Below are positions 50,861 through 61,415 of a DNA stretch of 64,000 nt, in pieces (the stretch's first letter is position 1; each line of letters opens with the position of its first letter). This DNA comes from Methylocaldum sp002005105. Lineage in GTDB: Bacteria > Pseudomonadota > Gammaproteobacteria > Methylococcales > Methylococcaceae. Both the position numbers and the translations under genes were made by a program. The stretch is from contig NZ_CP194902.1 in NCBI RefSeq assembly GCF_051027545.1, positions 1,116,001 to 1,180,000 of the forward strand, in the 5' to 3' direction. Below the pieces are notes generated by a model. That model saw only the letters and a list, made by a program, of their open reading frames with translations. It was not told the DNA's origin and searched no databases.

Positions 50861-51286
50861 ATGAAGACAAATCCGCATAATGAAAGGGCGTCGGACCTGG
50901 AGATTTATACGTTTCGCTTGCGTTTCGAAGGTTCCACCGATATTCCCCTCGAGACCGGCGGGTATTGGTGCGATGCGGAGGGGCGCCTGATCGAGGGTGC
51001 CGATGCGGTCAATGGGAAACTGCTGCTGGCGCTGACGGAACCGGAGCTCAAACATGGGCGCTTGCTCATTGCCCCGGTATCTCCCGACACGTTTCGCACC
51101 GGCCGGCTCACGGCTGACGATCTGCGGTCGTACGATGCGTTCGAGCCGCGAGCGCTATTCGATCCCGGACTGCGGCATCACACTCTGCCGGAAATTCCGG
51201 AATCCGTGTGGCGATTCTGGTTCATATACCGACAGTTTGCGCTCGGACGGCCGAGACGGTCGCAAGCCGCCATTCAGAGCTGGTAG
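50861..51286 (+). CDS. Hypothetical protein, 141 aa
   Basis: ATG at 50861 has a GGAGGGG binding site; the frame is open upstream to 50777. MKTNPHNERASDLEIYTFRL starts a soluble protein with several beta-like segments (PLETGGYWCDAEGRLIEGAD, LKHGRLLIAPVSPDTFRTGR). DPGLRHHTLPEIPESVWRFW is a distinctive segment. No family recognised; the abrupt basic end (GRPRRSQAAIQSW) could mean a shortened version of a longer protein. Confidence 0.6.
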   Translation: MKTNPHNERASDLEIYTFRLRFEGSTDIPLETGGYWCDAEGRLIEGADAVNGKLLLALTEPELKHGRLLIAPVSPDTFRTGRLTADDLRSYDAFEPRALFDPGLRHHTLPEIPESVWRFWFIYRQFALGRPRRSQAAIQSW

Positions 51287-51313
51287 GGGCTGCGTAGCAC
51301 CCTGTCTCCACGC

Positions 51314-51493
51314 TCAAAGCACCATGATCAGTTGACTTCCGAAAACGTCGACTTCGTAATGGGTCAGATTAATGATCTGAAAGGCACATGCCTGTGCCTG
51401 GGCGGGATCGTCGAAAAAGCCGATCACGACGCCCGCAACGGCATAGCCATATCCGTTAAACATGCGAATGACATTTTTGATTACCGTTTCCAT
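51314..51493 (-). CDS. Small protein, 59 aa, with perfect ribosome binding site
   Basis: AAGGAGGT lies 6 nt before the ATG at 51493. The product METVIKNVIRMFNGYGYAVA continues GVVIGFFDDPAQAQACAFQI then INLTHYEVDVFGSQLIMVL. It has one Cys and a hydrophobic middle segment. The frame is open to 51622, but the strong binding site fixes the shorter start. Unknown function; converges with the 141-aa gene. Confidence 0.65.
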   Translation of the reverse strand: METVIKNVIRMFNGYGYAVAGVVIGFFDDPAQAQACAFQIINLTHYEVDVFGSQLIMVL

Positions 51494-51647
51494 CGGTACC
51501 TCCTTGGCAATCTGCGTACGCCATTCATTTCGGCAGATAAATCCGCTCGATGGGCGGAAGAATCGAAACGCTCCGATCGCCTCGCACTCGGCGGCCCCCT
51601 GCCTTGCCAAATCCCCTTTCATGCTTTAGCTTAGCCCCATATCCGTA

Positions 51648-51779
51648 AGGCTGGGGGTGCCCTGCTGCCGTTCTCGGCGTGGTCGATCATTTGCGAACCG
51701 GCTCACCGACGACCGTGTCCCGCAGGGCTGAGAAACACCCTTCGAACCTGATCCGGTTAACACCGGCGTAGGAAAGCCT
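51648..51779 (+). promoter_or_regulatory. TPP riboswitch (thi-box) of thiC
   Basis: AGGCT (51648-51652) pairs with AGCCT (51775-51779) as P1. Inside are the conserved GGGGTGCCC, AGGGCTGAGAAACACCCTTC and GAACCTGATCCGGTTAACAC plus CGGCGTAGG blocks of thiamine pyrophosphate aptamers, with an enlarged P3 arm. It lies 69 nt before the thiC start and should repress expression when TPP is abundant. Confidence 0.95.
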
Positions 51780-51848
51780 GTCCTGAGCCTGGCGATGGAC
51801 CCGTCTTGCCTGCGCCCCCTTTTTCCGTTTTTGAACCAGGAGAAAGCG

Positions 51849-53723
<1,875 letters not shown>

Positions 53724-53941
53724 CCGTTGCCGAATGGAATCTTGCTCATATCGTGGTGACGCTCGCCTGCGGTCGCAATACGCGGTTGCAGGCTGTCCCC
53801 TCTCTGATGCCCCATAGCAGTGCCGTGCCGCGCAGAAAAATTTTATCGAGGCGGCGGTTGAGTTGACGGCAGGTGACCTAATGTATCGTGATTTTTGCTA
53901 TAGTCGCCTGCGTTTCCAACCATAAGAAAAGAGAGGAAATC

Positions 53942-54340
53942 ATGGAATCGAACGTCGTCAAAGGCGCAATCGGGTTTGCCATCGTCATGATCGTCGGTTT
54001 TATCATCGTCGGCACGACGCGCGAAACTCAGCAGGAAAAAATGCAAGGCGCCTTCCTGCAAACATCGAACCTGCTCAGCAGTTTGGCTTTGGACAAATGC
54101 ACCGAGGCGGTAAAGAGTGAAATCGGCACTCATCCCTACAGCCCGTCCGAATCCGACAGCGATCACGTTAAATACGTCACCTTGATCTGGAACAACGTCG
54201 GCTCGGCGAAACGCGCCGAATGCCGTTACGTCATGGATCAGGGCATCACCCTTCTGAAGATCGACGACCGCACCATCATCGAGAACGATGTAGCCGCGAC
54301 CACCGCTCCCAGCGCGCCGCGTCCGGTACACCACCAATAA
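53942..54340 (+). CDS. Membrane-anchored hypothetical protein, 132 aa
   Basis: ATG 53942 has an AGAGAGGAAA binding site. MESNVVKGAIGFAIVMIVGF continues IIVGTTRET, one N-terminal helix, and the rest is soluble with two Cys (LALDKCTEAV and AKRAECRYVM) and a low-complexity tail TTAPSAPRPVHHQ. Probably periplasmic domain on a membrane anchor. Family not recognised. Confidence 0.7.
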   Translation: MESNVVKGAIGFAIVMIVGFIIVGTTRETQQEKMQGAFLQTSNLLSSLALDKCTEAVKSEIGTHPYSPSESDSDHVKYVTLIWNNVGSAKRAECRYVMDQGITLLKIDDRTIIENDVAATTAPSAPRPVHHQ

Positions 54341-54452
54341 GCCTCGGAGAACGAAGACCCGCCTGCAGGGATCGAGCGGATCGCGACGGCGATTCCGCCG
54401 CGGGCGGTCTCCGGCGGCGCGACGAAAATCTGCCCTAAGAACCGATTCGAGG

Positions 54453-56141
54453 CTATCTTTCCCCTCTGCGCGAGGTTTTCCAAATCGAGATCAGCACCCA
54501 TAATCCGCCGATGCCGGCGGCGGTAAACCCCAAAACGCCGAGGGCGGGCAGGCCGAACAGGGTGGGGCCGCCGCTGACGGTCATGACGATGGACGATCCG
54601 ATGATGAGCGAAGCGGTCACCATGCCTACGGTTAATCGGCTGGCGGCCCGGTCCATGAGCATCCCGAAACGGTCCAACTGGCTGAGGTCCACGTGAACGT
54701 TGACGGCTCCGCTCCGGAGGAGCCTCATTAGTCTTCGGATGTCTTGCGGCAGGGCACTCAGGACCGACATCAGGCTGGCCAGATTGCGCCGGCCTTTTCG
54801 AAGCAGTGTGTCCGGGTGGTACCGAAGCACGCTGGCTTGCTGCAATAGCGGAGTCGCTTGCGCGACGATGTCGAAATCGGGATCGAGCTGGCGTCCGGTA
54901 CCCTCGAGTGTGATCAGCGCCTTGAACAGCATGGTCAAATCTGGCGGCAGGGTAAGCTGGTGGTCCCGCATCAGACTCGTCATTTCTGTGAGCATGTCGC
55001 CCAGACGGAGCTGTTTGAGCGCGACGCCGTGATATTTATCGATGAACATGCCCACTTCGGCGACCAGTCGCTCGGTGCTGGGCGCGGCTTCGCCCGCCCA
55101 ATCCAGCAATACGTCCACCACCGTGGCGGCATCCCGGACCACGATGGCATTGAGCATGTCCACCACTTGGTCCCGCCGCGATTCCGACAGCGAGCCGACC
55201 ATGCCGAAATCGATGAAAGCCAGCCTGTTTTCGGGTAGAAAAATAAAGTTGCCGGGGTGTGGGTCGGCATGGAAAAAGCCGTCGATCAATACCATCTTGA
55301 GCACGGCGTCCGCGCCGCGTTGAGCCAGAATCTTGCGATCGAGTCCCGTGGCGTCGAGCGCCTTGAGATCCCGTCCGGCTATCCCTTCGATATATTGCTG
55401 AACATTGATCCGCTCGCCGCAGTATTCCCAGTAGACTTTGGGGATCACGATCGTGGGGTCGCCCGCGAAATTATCGGCGGCCCGCTCGGTGTTCCGCCCC
55501 TCGGTCAGCAGATCGAGCTCGTTGCGCAGGGAGATCTTGAATTGCCGCAGTACTTCTTGCGGATGGAATCGACTGACGTCGGGGAATTCGTGCTCGACGA
55601 TTCCAACCAGACGCTCGAGCAGGCGTAAATCCGCTTCGATGGTCGGGCGGATACCGGGGCGGCGAATCTTGACGATCACCTGTTGACCGTCGGGAAGACG
55701 GGCTCGATGGACCTGTGCGATGGAGGCGGCGGCCAAAGGCGTTTCGTCGAACTCGACAAACACTTCGCTGACCGACCCGCTCAAATCTTCCTCGATCTGC
55801 GATCGCAGTTTCTCGAAAGGAAGCGGCGGCACCCGGTCATGCAGTTTTTCGAATTCCGTGATCCAGTCCGGTGGAAACAAGTCCACGCGAGTGGCAAGGA
55901 TTTGGCCGAACTTGATGAAGGTCGGCCCCATCTCTTCCATGGCCTTGCGCACGCGTTGCGGCGGATCGAGGCGAAGCAGCTCCTCGAAGCGGGTCCAGTT
56001 GAGCGCCCGCCCGGCCTTTTCCAGCAGCCGCTCGAGTCCCAGGCGCTTGACCATGTCGCCGAAACCATAGCGGATCAGGATGGACGCGATGTCGTGCAAT
56101 CGCCCGAGATCACGCATTGCACTCAGAGTTTCAAGTATCAT
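54453..56141 (-). CDS. ubiB: UbiB/AarF (ABC1) atypical kinase
   Basis: 562 aa. KPVFPPDWITEFEKLHDRVP-type segment, the ABC1 signature PLAAASIAQVHRARLPDGQQ (the KxGQ-like helix and A-rich loop), HADPHPGNFIFLPENRLAFI and DFGMVGSLS as the metal-binding DFG. The last 80 residues hold two membrane helices (LTVGMVTASLIIGSSIVMTV and LFGLPALGVLGFTAAGIGGL). Required for ubiquinone biosynthesis in related bacteria; direct substrate is unsettled. ubiE/ubiJ are not adjacent, so the gene is named from family resemblance. Confidence 0.88.
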   Translation of the reverse strand: MILETLSAMRDLGRLHDIASILIRYGFGDMVKRLGLERLLEKAGRALNWTRFEELLRLDPPQRVRKAMEEMGPTFIKFGQILATRVDLFPPDWITEFEKLHDRVPPLPFEKLRSQIEEDLSGSVSEVFVEFDETPLAAASIAQVHRARLPDGQQVIVKIRRPGIRPTIEADLRLLERLVGIVEHEFPDVSRFHPQEVLRQFKISLRNELDLLTEGRNTERAADNFAGDPTIVIPKVYWEYCGERINVQQYIEGIAGRDLKALDATGLDRKILAQRGADAVLKMVLIDGFFHADPHPGNFIFLPENRLAFIDFGMVGSLSESRRDQVVDMLNAIVVRDAATVVDVLLDWAGEAAPSTERLVAEVGMFIDKYHGVALKQLRLGDMLTEMTSLMRDHQLTLPPDLTMLFKALITLEGTGRQLDPDFDIVAQATPLLQQASVLRYHPDTLLRKGRRNLASLMSVLSALPQDIRRLMRLLRSGAVNVHVDLSQLDRFGMLMDRAASRLTVGMVTASLIIGSSIVMTVSGGPTLFGLPALGVLGFTAAGIGGLWVLISIWKTSRRGER

Positions 56142-56247
56142 CGTCGAATGATTCGCTATTGGAGGAAACGCTCAAAATCCGTGCCGATCGCCGCGACGGA
56201 ATTCGACGAGCGCGGTTGTGTGGCGGGCTGCCTGAACGCCGCTATCC

Positions 56248-56384
56248 TAACCCGCATTCCTCACACCCTCCAATCGCAAACGGTTGCTTTAGCCGCAACC
56301 GTTCCAATCGCAAACGGTCATCCGGGGAGCACCCGGACGACCCTTCCAATCGCTAACGGCATCTCTGGGAGCGACAGAGATGCC
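56248..56384 (+). repeat. Three tandem CCAATCGC-box hairpins
   Basis: Boxes at 56270, 56304 and 56345 (CCAATCGC[AT]AACGG) are each followed by a hairpin: CGGTTGC-TTTAGCC-GCAACCG; TCCGGG-GAGCA-CCCGGA; and GGCATCTCTG-GGAGCGA-CAGAGATGCC. The arms differ but stay complementary, and the loops fall in two classes. Upstream of ubiB. Confidence 0.75.
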
Positions 56385-56607
56385 CATCCTGCTGCGGACG
56401 CCGATTCGCTCGCCGAACCCTTAGATCGGTTGCCAAGGGGGATATTTCTTACCTTATGTTACACGATTGGCTTATCGCGCCAGCCAGCCGAGCGTCTGCT
56501 GGACATTGTACCTATCTAGGTCGGTTTCCCGGCTGCGCGTCGGGGCGCATTCAGCTTTCGTCGGCAGCGGCGTCGACGCTTGGCTGAGGGTCATTATGGC
56601 GTGTCAT

Positions 56608-56886
56608 TCAGCGCCGTGGACTTCGCTTGCGCTCGTTATCTTCGGGCAGGACGATATTGAGTTCCAAAATCTCGCGGTTTTCATCCTGTTCCATGGAAAC
56701 CGTGATGGCGTTTTGGTCTATGTTCACGTATTTGCGGATCACTTCCAGCAAATCCTTTTGCATGGCGGCGAGATATTCGGGTTGAGAGCGCTGCGAGCGT
56801 TCGTGCGCCACCAGGATCTGAAGACGCTCTTTGGCGATAGCCGCACTCGACGGCCGAGAACTTCGAAAATAATCCAAGAGTCCCAT
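56608..56886 (-). CDS. minE: Cell division topological specificity factor MinE
   Basis: 92 aa, standard length. The N-terminal amphipathic part MGLLDYFRSSRPSSAAIAKE then RLQILVAHERSQRSQPEYL is the MinD-binding helix region; the C-terminal part (YVNIDQNAITVSMEQDENRE) forms the dimer domain. It releases MinD from the membrane and drives pole-to-pole oscillation. Lies 2 bp after minD. Confidence 0.97.
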   Translation of the reverse strand: MGLLDYFRSSRPSSAAIAKERLQILVAHERSQRSQPEYLAAMQKDLLEVIRKYVNIDQNAITVSMEQDENREILELNIVLPEDNERKRSPRR

Positions 56887-56888
56887 AA

Positions 56889-57698
56889 TTAACCCCCGAA
56901 CAGCCGACCGAACAAGCCTTTCCTTTCCTCTTCGAGGAAGCGATGGGGGACATTTTCGCCTAAGTACCGGCGTATCACATCGGCATATGCCTGGCCGGCA
57001 TCGCTCTTGTCGTCGAGAATGACCGGCGTTCCCGCGTTGGATGCACTGAGCACGGCTTTCGATTCCGGTATTACGCCGAGCAGATGCAAGGAGAGAATCT
57101 CCTGTACGTCGTCCACGCTGAGCATTTCGCCCAGTTTGACCCGTTGCGGGGAATAGCGGGTCAAGAGGAGATATTCCTTGATCGGTTCGAGTCCCTGTTC
57201 GGCGCGGCGGGACTTGCTGGCGAGTATGCCCAGCATGCGATCCGAGTCGCGGACCGAAGAAACTTCCGGGTTGGTGACGACAATCGCGTCGTCGGCAAAA
57301 TACATCGCCAGATTCGCGCCGCGTTCGATGCCGGCGGGGGAGTCGCAGACGATGTATTCGAAGGTTTCGGACAACTCGTTCAGAACTCGCTCGACACCAT
57401 CCAGGGTGAGCGCGTCCTTATCGCGGGTTTGCGAAGCGGGCAGAATGTAAAGGTTCTCGCAGCGTTTGTCTCGGATCAGGGCCTGATTCAAGGTGGCTTC
57501 CTGATTGATGACGTTCACGAAGTCATAGACCACGCGTCTCTCGCACCCCATGATGAGATCCAGGTTGCGCAGCCCGATGTCGAAATCGATGACAGCGGTG
57601 CGGTGGCCTTTCAACGCCAATCCCATGGAAACGGCGGCGCTGGTGGTCGTTTTGCCAACACCCCCCTTTCCGGAAGTCACAACGATAATTCTCGCCAC
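56889..57698 (-). CDS. minD: Septum site-determining ATPase MinD
   Basis: 269 aa. The deviant Walker A motif GKGGVGKTT is at residues 10-18, VIDFDIGLRNLDLIMG the following switch region, and CDSPAGIERGANLAM the Walker B-like segment. The C-terminal FLEEERKGLFGRLFGG is the amphipathic membrane-targeting helix. Recruits MinC to the membrane. Second gene of minCDE. Confidence 0.98.
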   Translation of the reverse strand: MARIIVVTSGKGGVGKTTTSAAVSMGLALKGHRTAVIDFDIGLRNLDLIMGCERRVVYDFVNVINQEATLNQALIRDKRCENLYILPASQTRDKDALTLDGVERVLNELSETFEYIVCDSPAGIERGANLAMYFADDAIVVTNPEVSSVRDSDRMLGILASKSRRAEQGLEPIKEYLLLTRYSPQRVKLGEMLSVDDVQEILSLHLLGVIPESKAVLSASNAGTPVILDDKSDAGQAYADVIRRYLGENVPHRFLEEERKGLFGRLFGG

Positions 57699-57727
57699 TC
57701 GTGCTCTCCAGATTCAAAAAGCTTTGT

Positions 57728-58465
57728 TTACAGGTTTTCGATGATTAACGAACTGTCGCGCAGATAAATTTGCACCGGCTTGCCGCGCATGGATTCGTCC
57801 AAATTTTCGCTGATCTTGTAGTGTCCGCCGATGGCAATCAGTTCTGCTTGCAGGTCCGCGCAGAAAATCCGCGCATCCAGGTTTCCCTGTACCCCCGCCA
57901 ATGCACGTCCGCGGAGTGAGCCGTAAATATGGATATTTCCGTCCGCCATGACCTCCGCCCCGGGACTGACTTGGGACAGAACGATCAGGTCGGCGCCGGA
58001 GGCGTAAATCCGCTGCCCGGAACGGACCGGCTGCTCGATCAGTTTGCTTCCGCTCGGCAGCTTGGCCGTCGCGCGCGATGAGGATTTCGAAGCGGAAGGC
58101 GCAGGCGCTGGTCCGGCGACGGTTTCGTGCTTGTGTTCCGGAAATATGGCCAGTTTCGCGTCTTGCGCCGCCGCTTGCAGCCTTGAACTTCCGCCGCGGG
58201 TGCCGACCGGAACCAAATGATGATCGTGCAGGATGTCGATCAAATCGAAGAAATCGACATAGGCGTTGTTGGGAAGGTCGCTGAGATCGATCACCACCGG
58301 GGCGTTACGGAAAAATTCCGGTGCTTGCCGGATCTTGTCTCTGAGCTGTTGGGCGACAAGCGCGTTGTCGCTGTTCGAAAGCTTCAGGATCGGCAGCGTA
58401 ATGGAACCCGATTTGATTTCGAGCGAAACGGACCGGGCCGACTGTTCGTTAGACTTGACGGGCAT
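57728..58465 (-). CDS. minC: Septum site-determining protein MinC
   Basis: 245 aa. The N-terminal FtsZ-inhibiting domain (KSGSITLPILKLSNSDNALV, VVIDLSDLPNNAYVDFFDLI) is linked to a C-terminal beta-helix (VRSGQRIYASGADLIVLSQV, ADGNIHIYGSLRGRALAGVQ) that binds MinD. 29 bp before minD. Order minC-minD-minE is standard. Confidence 0.97.
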   Translation of the reverse strand: MPVKSNEQSARSVSLEIKSGSITLPILKLSNSDNALVAQQLRDKIRQAPEFFRNAPVVIDLSDLPNNAYVDFFDLIDILHDHHLVPVGTRGGSSRLQAAAQDAKLAIFPEHKHETVAGPAPAPSASKSSSRATAKLPSGSKLIEQPVRSGQRIYASGADLIVLSQVSPGAEVMADGNIHIYGSLRGRALAGVQGNLDARIFCADLQAELIAIGGHYKISENLDESMRGKPVQIYLRDSSLIIENL

Positions 58466-58665
58466 CCTGATTGGGCGGGGCTCATCGGCGGAATTTGCGA
58501 TGGGCGCATTCTATCACTCCCTTAAAATTTGCGTAAACGCAAGCCGCGAAAAGCGAATTTCCCGACTGAGGTTCCATCGAGCGAGCAGGGCACGCGCCAA
58601 CGATGCTATGATCTTCGAAACGATCGCCAGTTTGCTGCGTCGCGCGTAGCCAGGAGGGAAGCTTC

Positions 58666-59538
58666 ATGAGCCAAAGAGAGATAGATGGTACCGGCATTAG
58701 GGTTGTGCCCGTCGGGCTAGGTGCCATGCCGTTGTCCATCCAAGGCAGGCCCAGCGAAGAACAAGCGTTTCAAGTCATCGAGACCTTTCTCGCCGAGGGC
58801 GGCAATTTTATCGATACGGCAAACGTTTATTGTCTGGACGATTCCGACATCGGGCACAATGAACGCCTCATCGCCAAAGTTCTGGACCAACTCGGCAAAC
58901 GGGGTCAGGTTGTCATCGCAACCAAAGGCGGTCTCAGGCGCCCGGGCGGCGAGTGGGTGATCGACGGCGCCCCGAAATTTTTGCGGGAGTCCTGCGAACG
59001 AAGCCTCAAAGACCTGAAGACGGATTGCATCGAGTTATATCAGCTTCATGCCGTCGATCCCAATATCGGCTTGCTGCCTTCTCTGGAAGAGCTGATAAAG
59101 CTCCGGGACGAAGGCAAAATCAGGCATATCGGGCTATCCAATATCACTAGCCTGGACATTCTCCAGGCTGCTCTCGATCACGCGCCTATCGTTTCCGTCC
59201 AGAACCGTTGCAATCCGTTCGAAAAGCAGGATTTCGCCAACGGCGTGATCGACTATTGCGGTTTGAAAGGCATCACCTATATCCCTCATAGTCCGGTAGG
59301 CGGACACTACGGTCACGTTCGTCTCGGTCACAGCGAATTGTTCGAACGTCTGGCCGAAAAGTACCGATCGTCCCGTTACGGCATCGCCTTGGCCTGGCTG
59401 CTGGCCAAAGGCGAGCATATCATTCCCATTCCGGGAGCCAGCAAGCCGACCAGCATCGCGGACAGCATGCGCGCCTTGCACGTCCACCTCGATCCGGAGG
59501 ATGTTCGCGCAATCGACAACATACCGGAACTTCGGTGA
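58666..59538 (+). CDS. Aldo/keto reductase
   Basis: 290 aa TIM-barrel oxidoreductase using NAD(P)H. LGAMPLSIQGRPSEEQAFQV, FIDTANVYCLDD (Asp and Tyr of the tetrad), VVIATKGG (Lys), and LYQLHAVDPN (His) give the catalytic residues. IIPIPGASKPTSIADSM is the C-terminal cofactor signature. Substrate unknown. The stop overlaps the next gene (GTGA), suggesting a two-gene unit; divergent from minC. Confidence 0.92.
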   Translation: MSQREIDGTGIRVVPVGLGAMPLSIQGRPSEEQAFQVIETFLAEGGNFIDTANVYCLDDSDIGHNERLIAKVLDQLGKRGQVVIATKGGLRRPGGEWVIDGAPKFLRESCERSLKDLKTDCIELYQLHAVDPNIGLLPSLEELIKLRDEGKIRHIGLSNITSLDILQAALDHAPIVSVQNRCNPFEKQDFANGVIDYCGLKGITYIPHSPVGGHYGHVRLGHSELFERLAEKYRSSRYGIALAWLLAKGEHIIPIPGASKPTSIADSMRALHVHLDPEDVRAIDNIPELR

Positions 59539-59945
59539 CTCATTGGCTTTTGCCCGCGACGACGGCATTCATCTGCTGGGGAATTTGGGCATTTCTGCCG
59601 AAACTCACCACGCGCTATATCGATCCCAAAAGCGCCATTATTTACGAGGCTGCCGGCGGGCTCGTCGTAGCGTTGGTTGTTCTGGCCCTTTTCGTCTTCA
59701 AGCCGGCCACGGAGCCGCGCGGCATGGTGTTGGCGTTGAGCACCGGGATCCTCGGGGCCATGGGAGCTTTCGCTTATCTTTATGCCATGACCAAAGGCCC
59801 GGTTGTGTTGGTCTCCACGGCTACGGCCTTGTATCCGACCGTCGCCGTGGTTCTGGCCTATTTTTTCTTGAACGAGTCGGTTACTCTCAAGCAAGCGATC
59901 GGGATCGTACTAGGTCTGATCGCGATGGTATTGGTTAGCACTTGA
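59535..59945 (+). CDS. Half-size EamA/DMT-type membrane protein
   Basis: 136 aa, GTG start overlapping the reductase stop. Four to five helices (LLPATTAFICWGIWAFLPKL, GLVVALVVLALFVFKP, GILGAMGAFAYLYAMTKGPV, TALYPTVAVVLAYFFLNESV, AIGIVLGLIAMVLVST). YPTVAVVLAYFFLNE is the EamA hallmark. One EamA repeat instead of two, as in the small multidrug-type members of the superfamily, so it must dimerise. Substrate unknown. Confidence 0.88.
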   Translation: MTHWLLPATTAFICWGIWAFLPKLTTRYIDPKSAIIYEAAGGLVVALVVLALFVFKPATEPRGMVLALSTGILGAMGAFAYLYAMTKGPVVLVSTATALYPTVAVVLAYFFLNESVTLKQAIGIVLGLIAMVLVST

Positions 59946-60030
59946 AGAGCGATTAGTCGGTTCTGCGCAACGCGCCTTAAGGTTGCGTAGCCCATACCGG
60001 CAATGATGCTTGCCAGGGAATAAAACGCGC

Positions 60031-61191
60031 ATGCAATTACCGGACTATCAAGGCGCCGGCATCGTAAATCTGCTCAGCTCGCTCATTACCGGGCTCGGTG
60101 GCGAGCCGAACGGCTATGCGCCCCTCAACGGCCTGTCATCGGCGGAGGTGGGCGCTTACCGCAATGTTGTTCTGATCGTAGTCGATGGACTCGGTTATGA
60201 ATACTTGATCAGGCAGGACCGCGGCAGTTTCTTGCGGCAACATCTCCGCGGACGCATGACATCGGTCTTTCCGTCCACTACCGCGACGGCCATAACGAGC
60301 TTCTTGACCGGACTGGCGCCGCAACAGCACGGTTTGACCGGATGGCACATGTATTTCAAGGAATTGGGTGCCGTACTGTCGGTATTGCCTGGTGTGCCTC
60401 GATACGGCGGGATACCGCTGGGGAAATGCGGCATCGAAGCCGAAAAATTTTTCGGCCATGTGCCGATCTTCAATCGCATTCCGCTGCCTTGCTATATCGT
60501 TTCCCCGCGCCGTATAGCCCATTCGGACTTCAACTTGGCGCATCAAGGCAGAGCCGAATTGCGAGATTTCGATACGATCGAGGAATTTTTCGGCGTGATC
60601 GTTCGGACTCTCCGGAAGGATGTTCATCGCAAATTCATTTATGCCTACTGGTCTGAACTCGACCATATCGGCCATGAGAATGGATCGGCAAGCCCGGAGG
60701 CGGAACAGCATCTGGCTGAACTGGACAGCGCCTTCGAGGCGTTTTTCGGAAACATTGCGGGAAGCGATACGCTGCTCATCGTCGCGGCGGACCACGGTCA
60801 AATCGATACCAGCCCCGAGCGTGTCATCGAGTTGGACGATCATTCGGAGCTGAATGAATGCCTGATATTACCTTTATGCGGTGAAAGACGGGCTGCATAT
60901 TGCTATGTGAAATCGGGCGAGACGCAACGCTTCGAACGTTATGTACAAGATAACTTGGCCGCTTACCTCGAATTGCATCTCAGTCGGGATCTTCTCGCTT
61001 CCGGCTGTTTCGGTTCAGGCACGCCTCACCCCCGGTTGACCGAACGCATAGGCGATTACATGCTGATCATGAAGGAGAATTACGTGATAAAGGATTGGCT
61101 CCCCGGCGAGCGCCCATATCGGCAGATCGGTGTCCACGGCGGCATGAGCCCGGAGGAGATGTTCGTCCCGCTTATCGTGGCGGCGGCTTAG
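60031..61191 (+). CDS. Type I phosphodiesterase/nucleotide pyrophosphatase-like enzyme
   Basis: 386 aa from ATG 60031 (frame open to 60010). VVLIVVDGLGYEYLI holds the first metal-binding Asp; SVFPSTTATAITSFLTGLAP the nucleophile Thr region; YWSELDHIGHENG and LLIVAADHGQIDT the remaining Asp/His metal ligands of the alkaline-phosphatase superfamily. No signal peptide, so cytoplasmic. Substrate is unassigned; the family includes phosphoglycerol and nucleotide phosphodiesterases. Confidence 0.88.
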   Translation: MQLPDYQGAGIVNLLSSLITGLGGEPNGYAPLNGLSSAEVGAYRNVVLIVVDGLGYEYLIRQDRGSFLRQHLRGRMTSVFPSTTATAITSFLTGLAPQQHGLTGWHMYFKELGAVLSVLPGVPRYGGIPLGKCGIEAEKFFGHVPIFNRIPLPCYIVSPRRIAHSDFNLAHQGRAELRDFDTIEEFFGVIVRTLRKDVHRKFIYAYWSELDHIGHENGSASPEAEQHLAELDSAFEAFFGNIAGSDTLLIVAADHGQIDTSPERVIELDDHSELNECLILPLCGERRAAYCYVKSGETQRFERYVQDNLAAYLELHLSRDLLASGCFGSGTPHPRLTERIGDYMLIMKENYVIKDWLPGERPYRQIGVHGGMSPEEMFVPLIVAAA

Positions 61192-61357
61192 GCGGGAAGG
61201 CTGCATACGAGCAGGCTCGGGCGAATTCATGCGGTGATTCCGAGCGCTCGGGCTATGCGGACACTCGGTTAGATGCGGCCTCGGAGATCGCACTTCGACC
61301 CGAAGAGTCGAAGCTTTGTCTGTCACGATGCGAAGGGATTCCAAGGTAGGCGTGCAA

Positions 61358-61394
61358 AGAAAAAAACCGGCACGGGAACGTCCGGTGCCGGTTT
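61358..61394 (-). terminator. Rho-independent terminator of mlaA, possibly bidirectional
   Basis: AAACCGGCAC / GTGCCGGTTT (10-bp stem) with 11-nt loop. On the minus strand it is followed by TTTTTTC and lies about 22 bp beyond the mlaA stop. In the plus direction the T-run is short. Confidence 0.85.
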
Positions 61395-61415
61395 ATGCGT
61401 CTTCTGACGTAGCGC

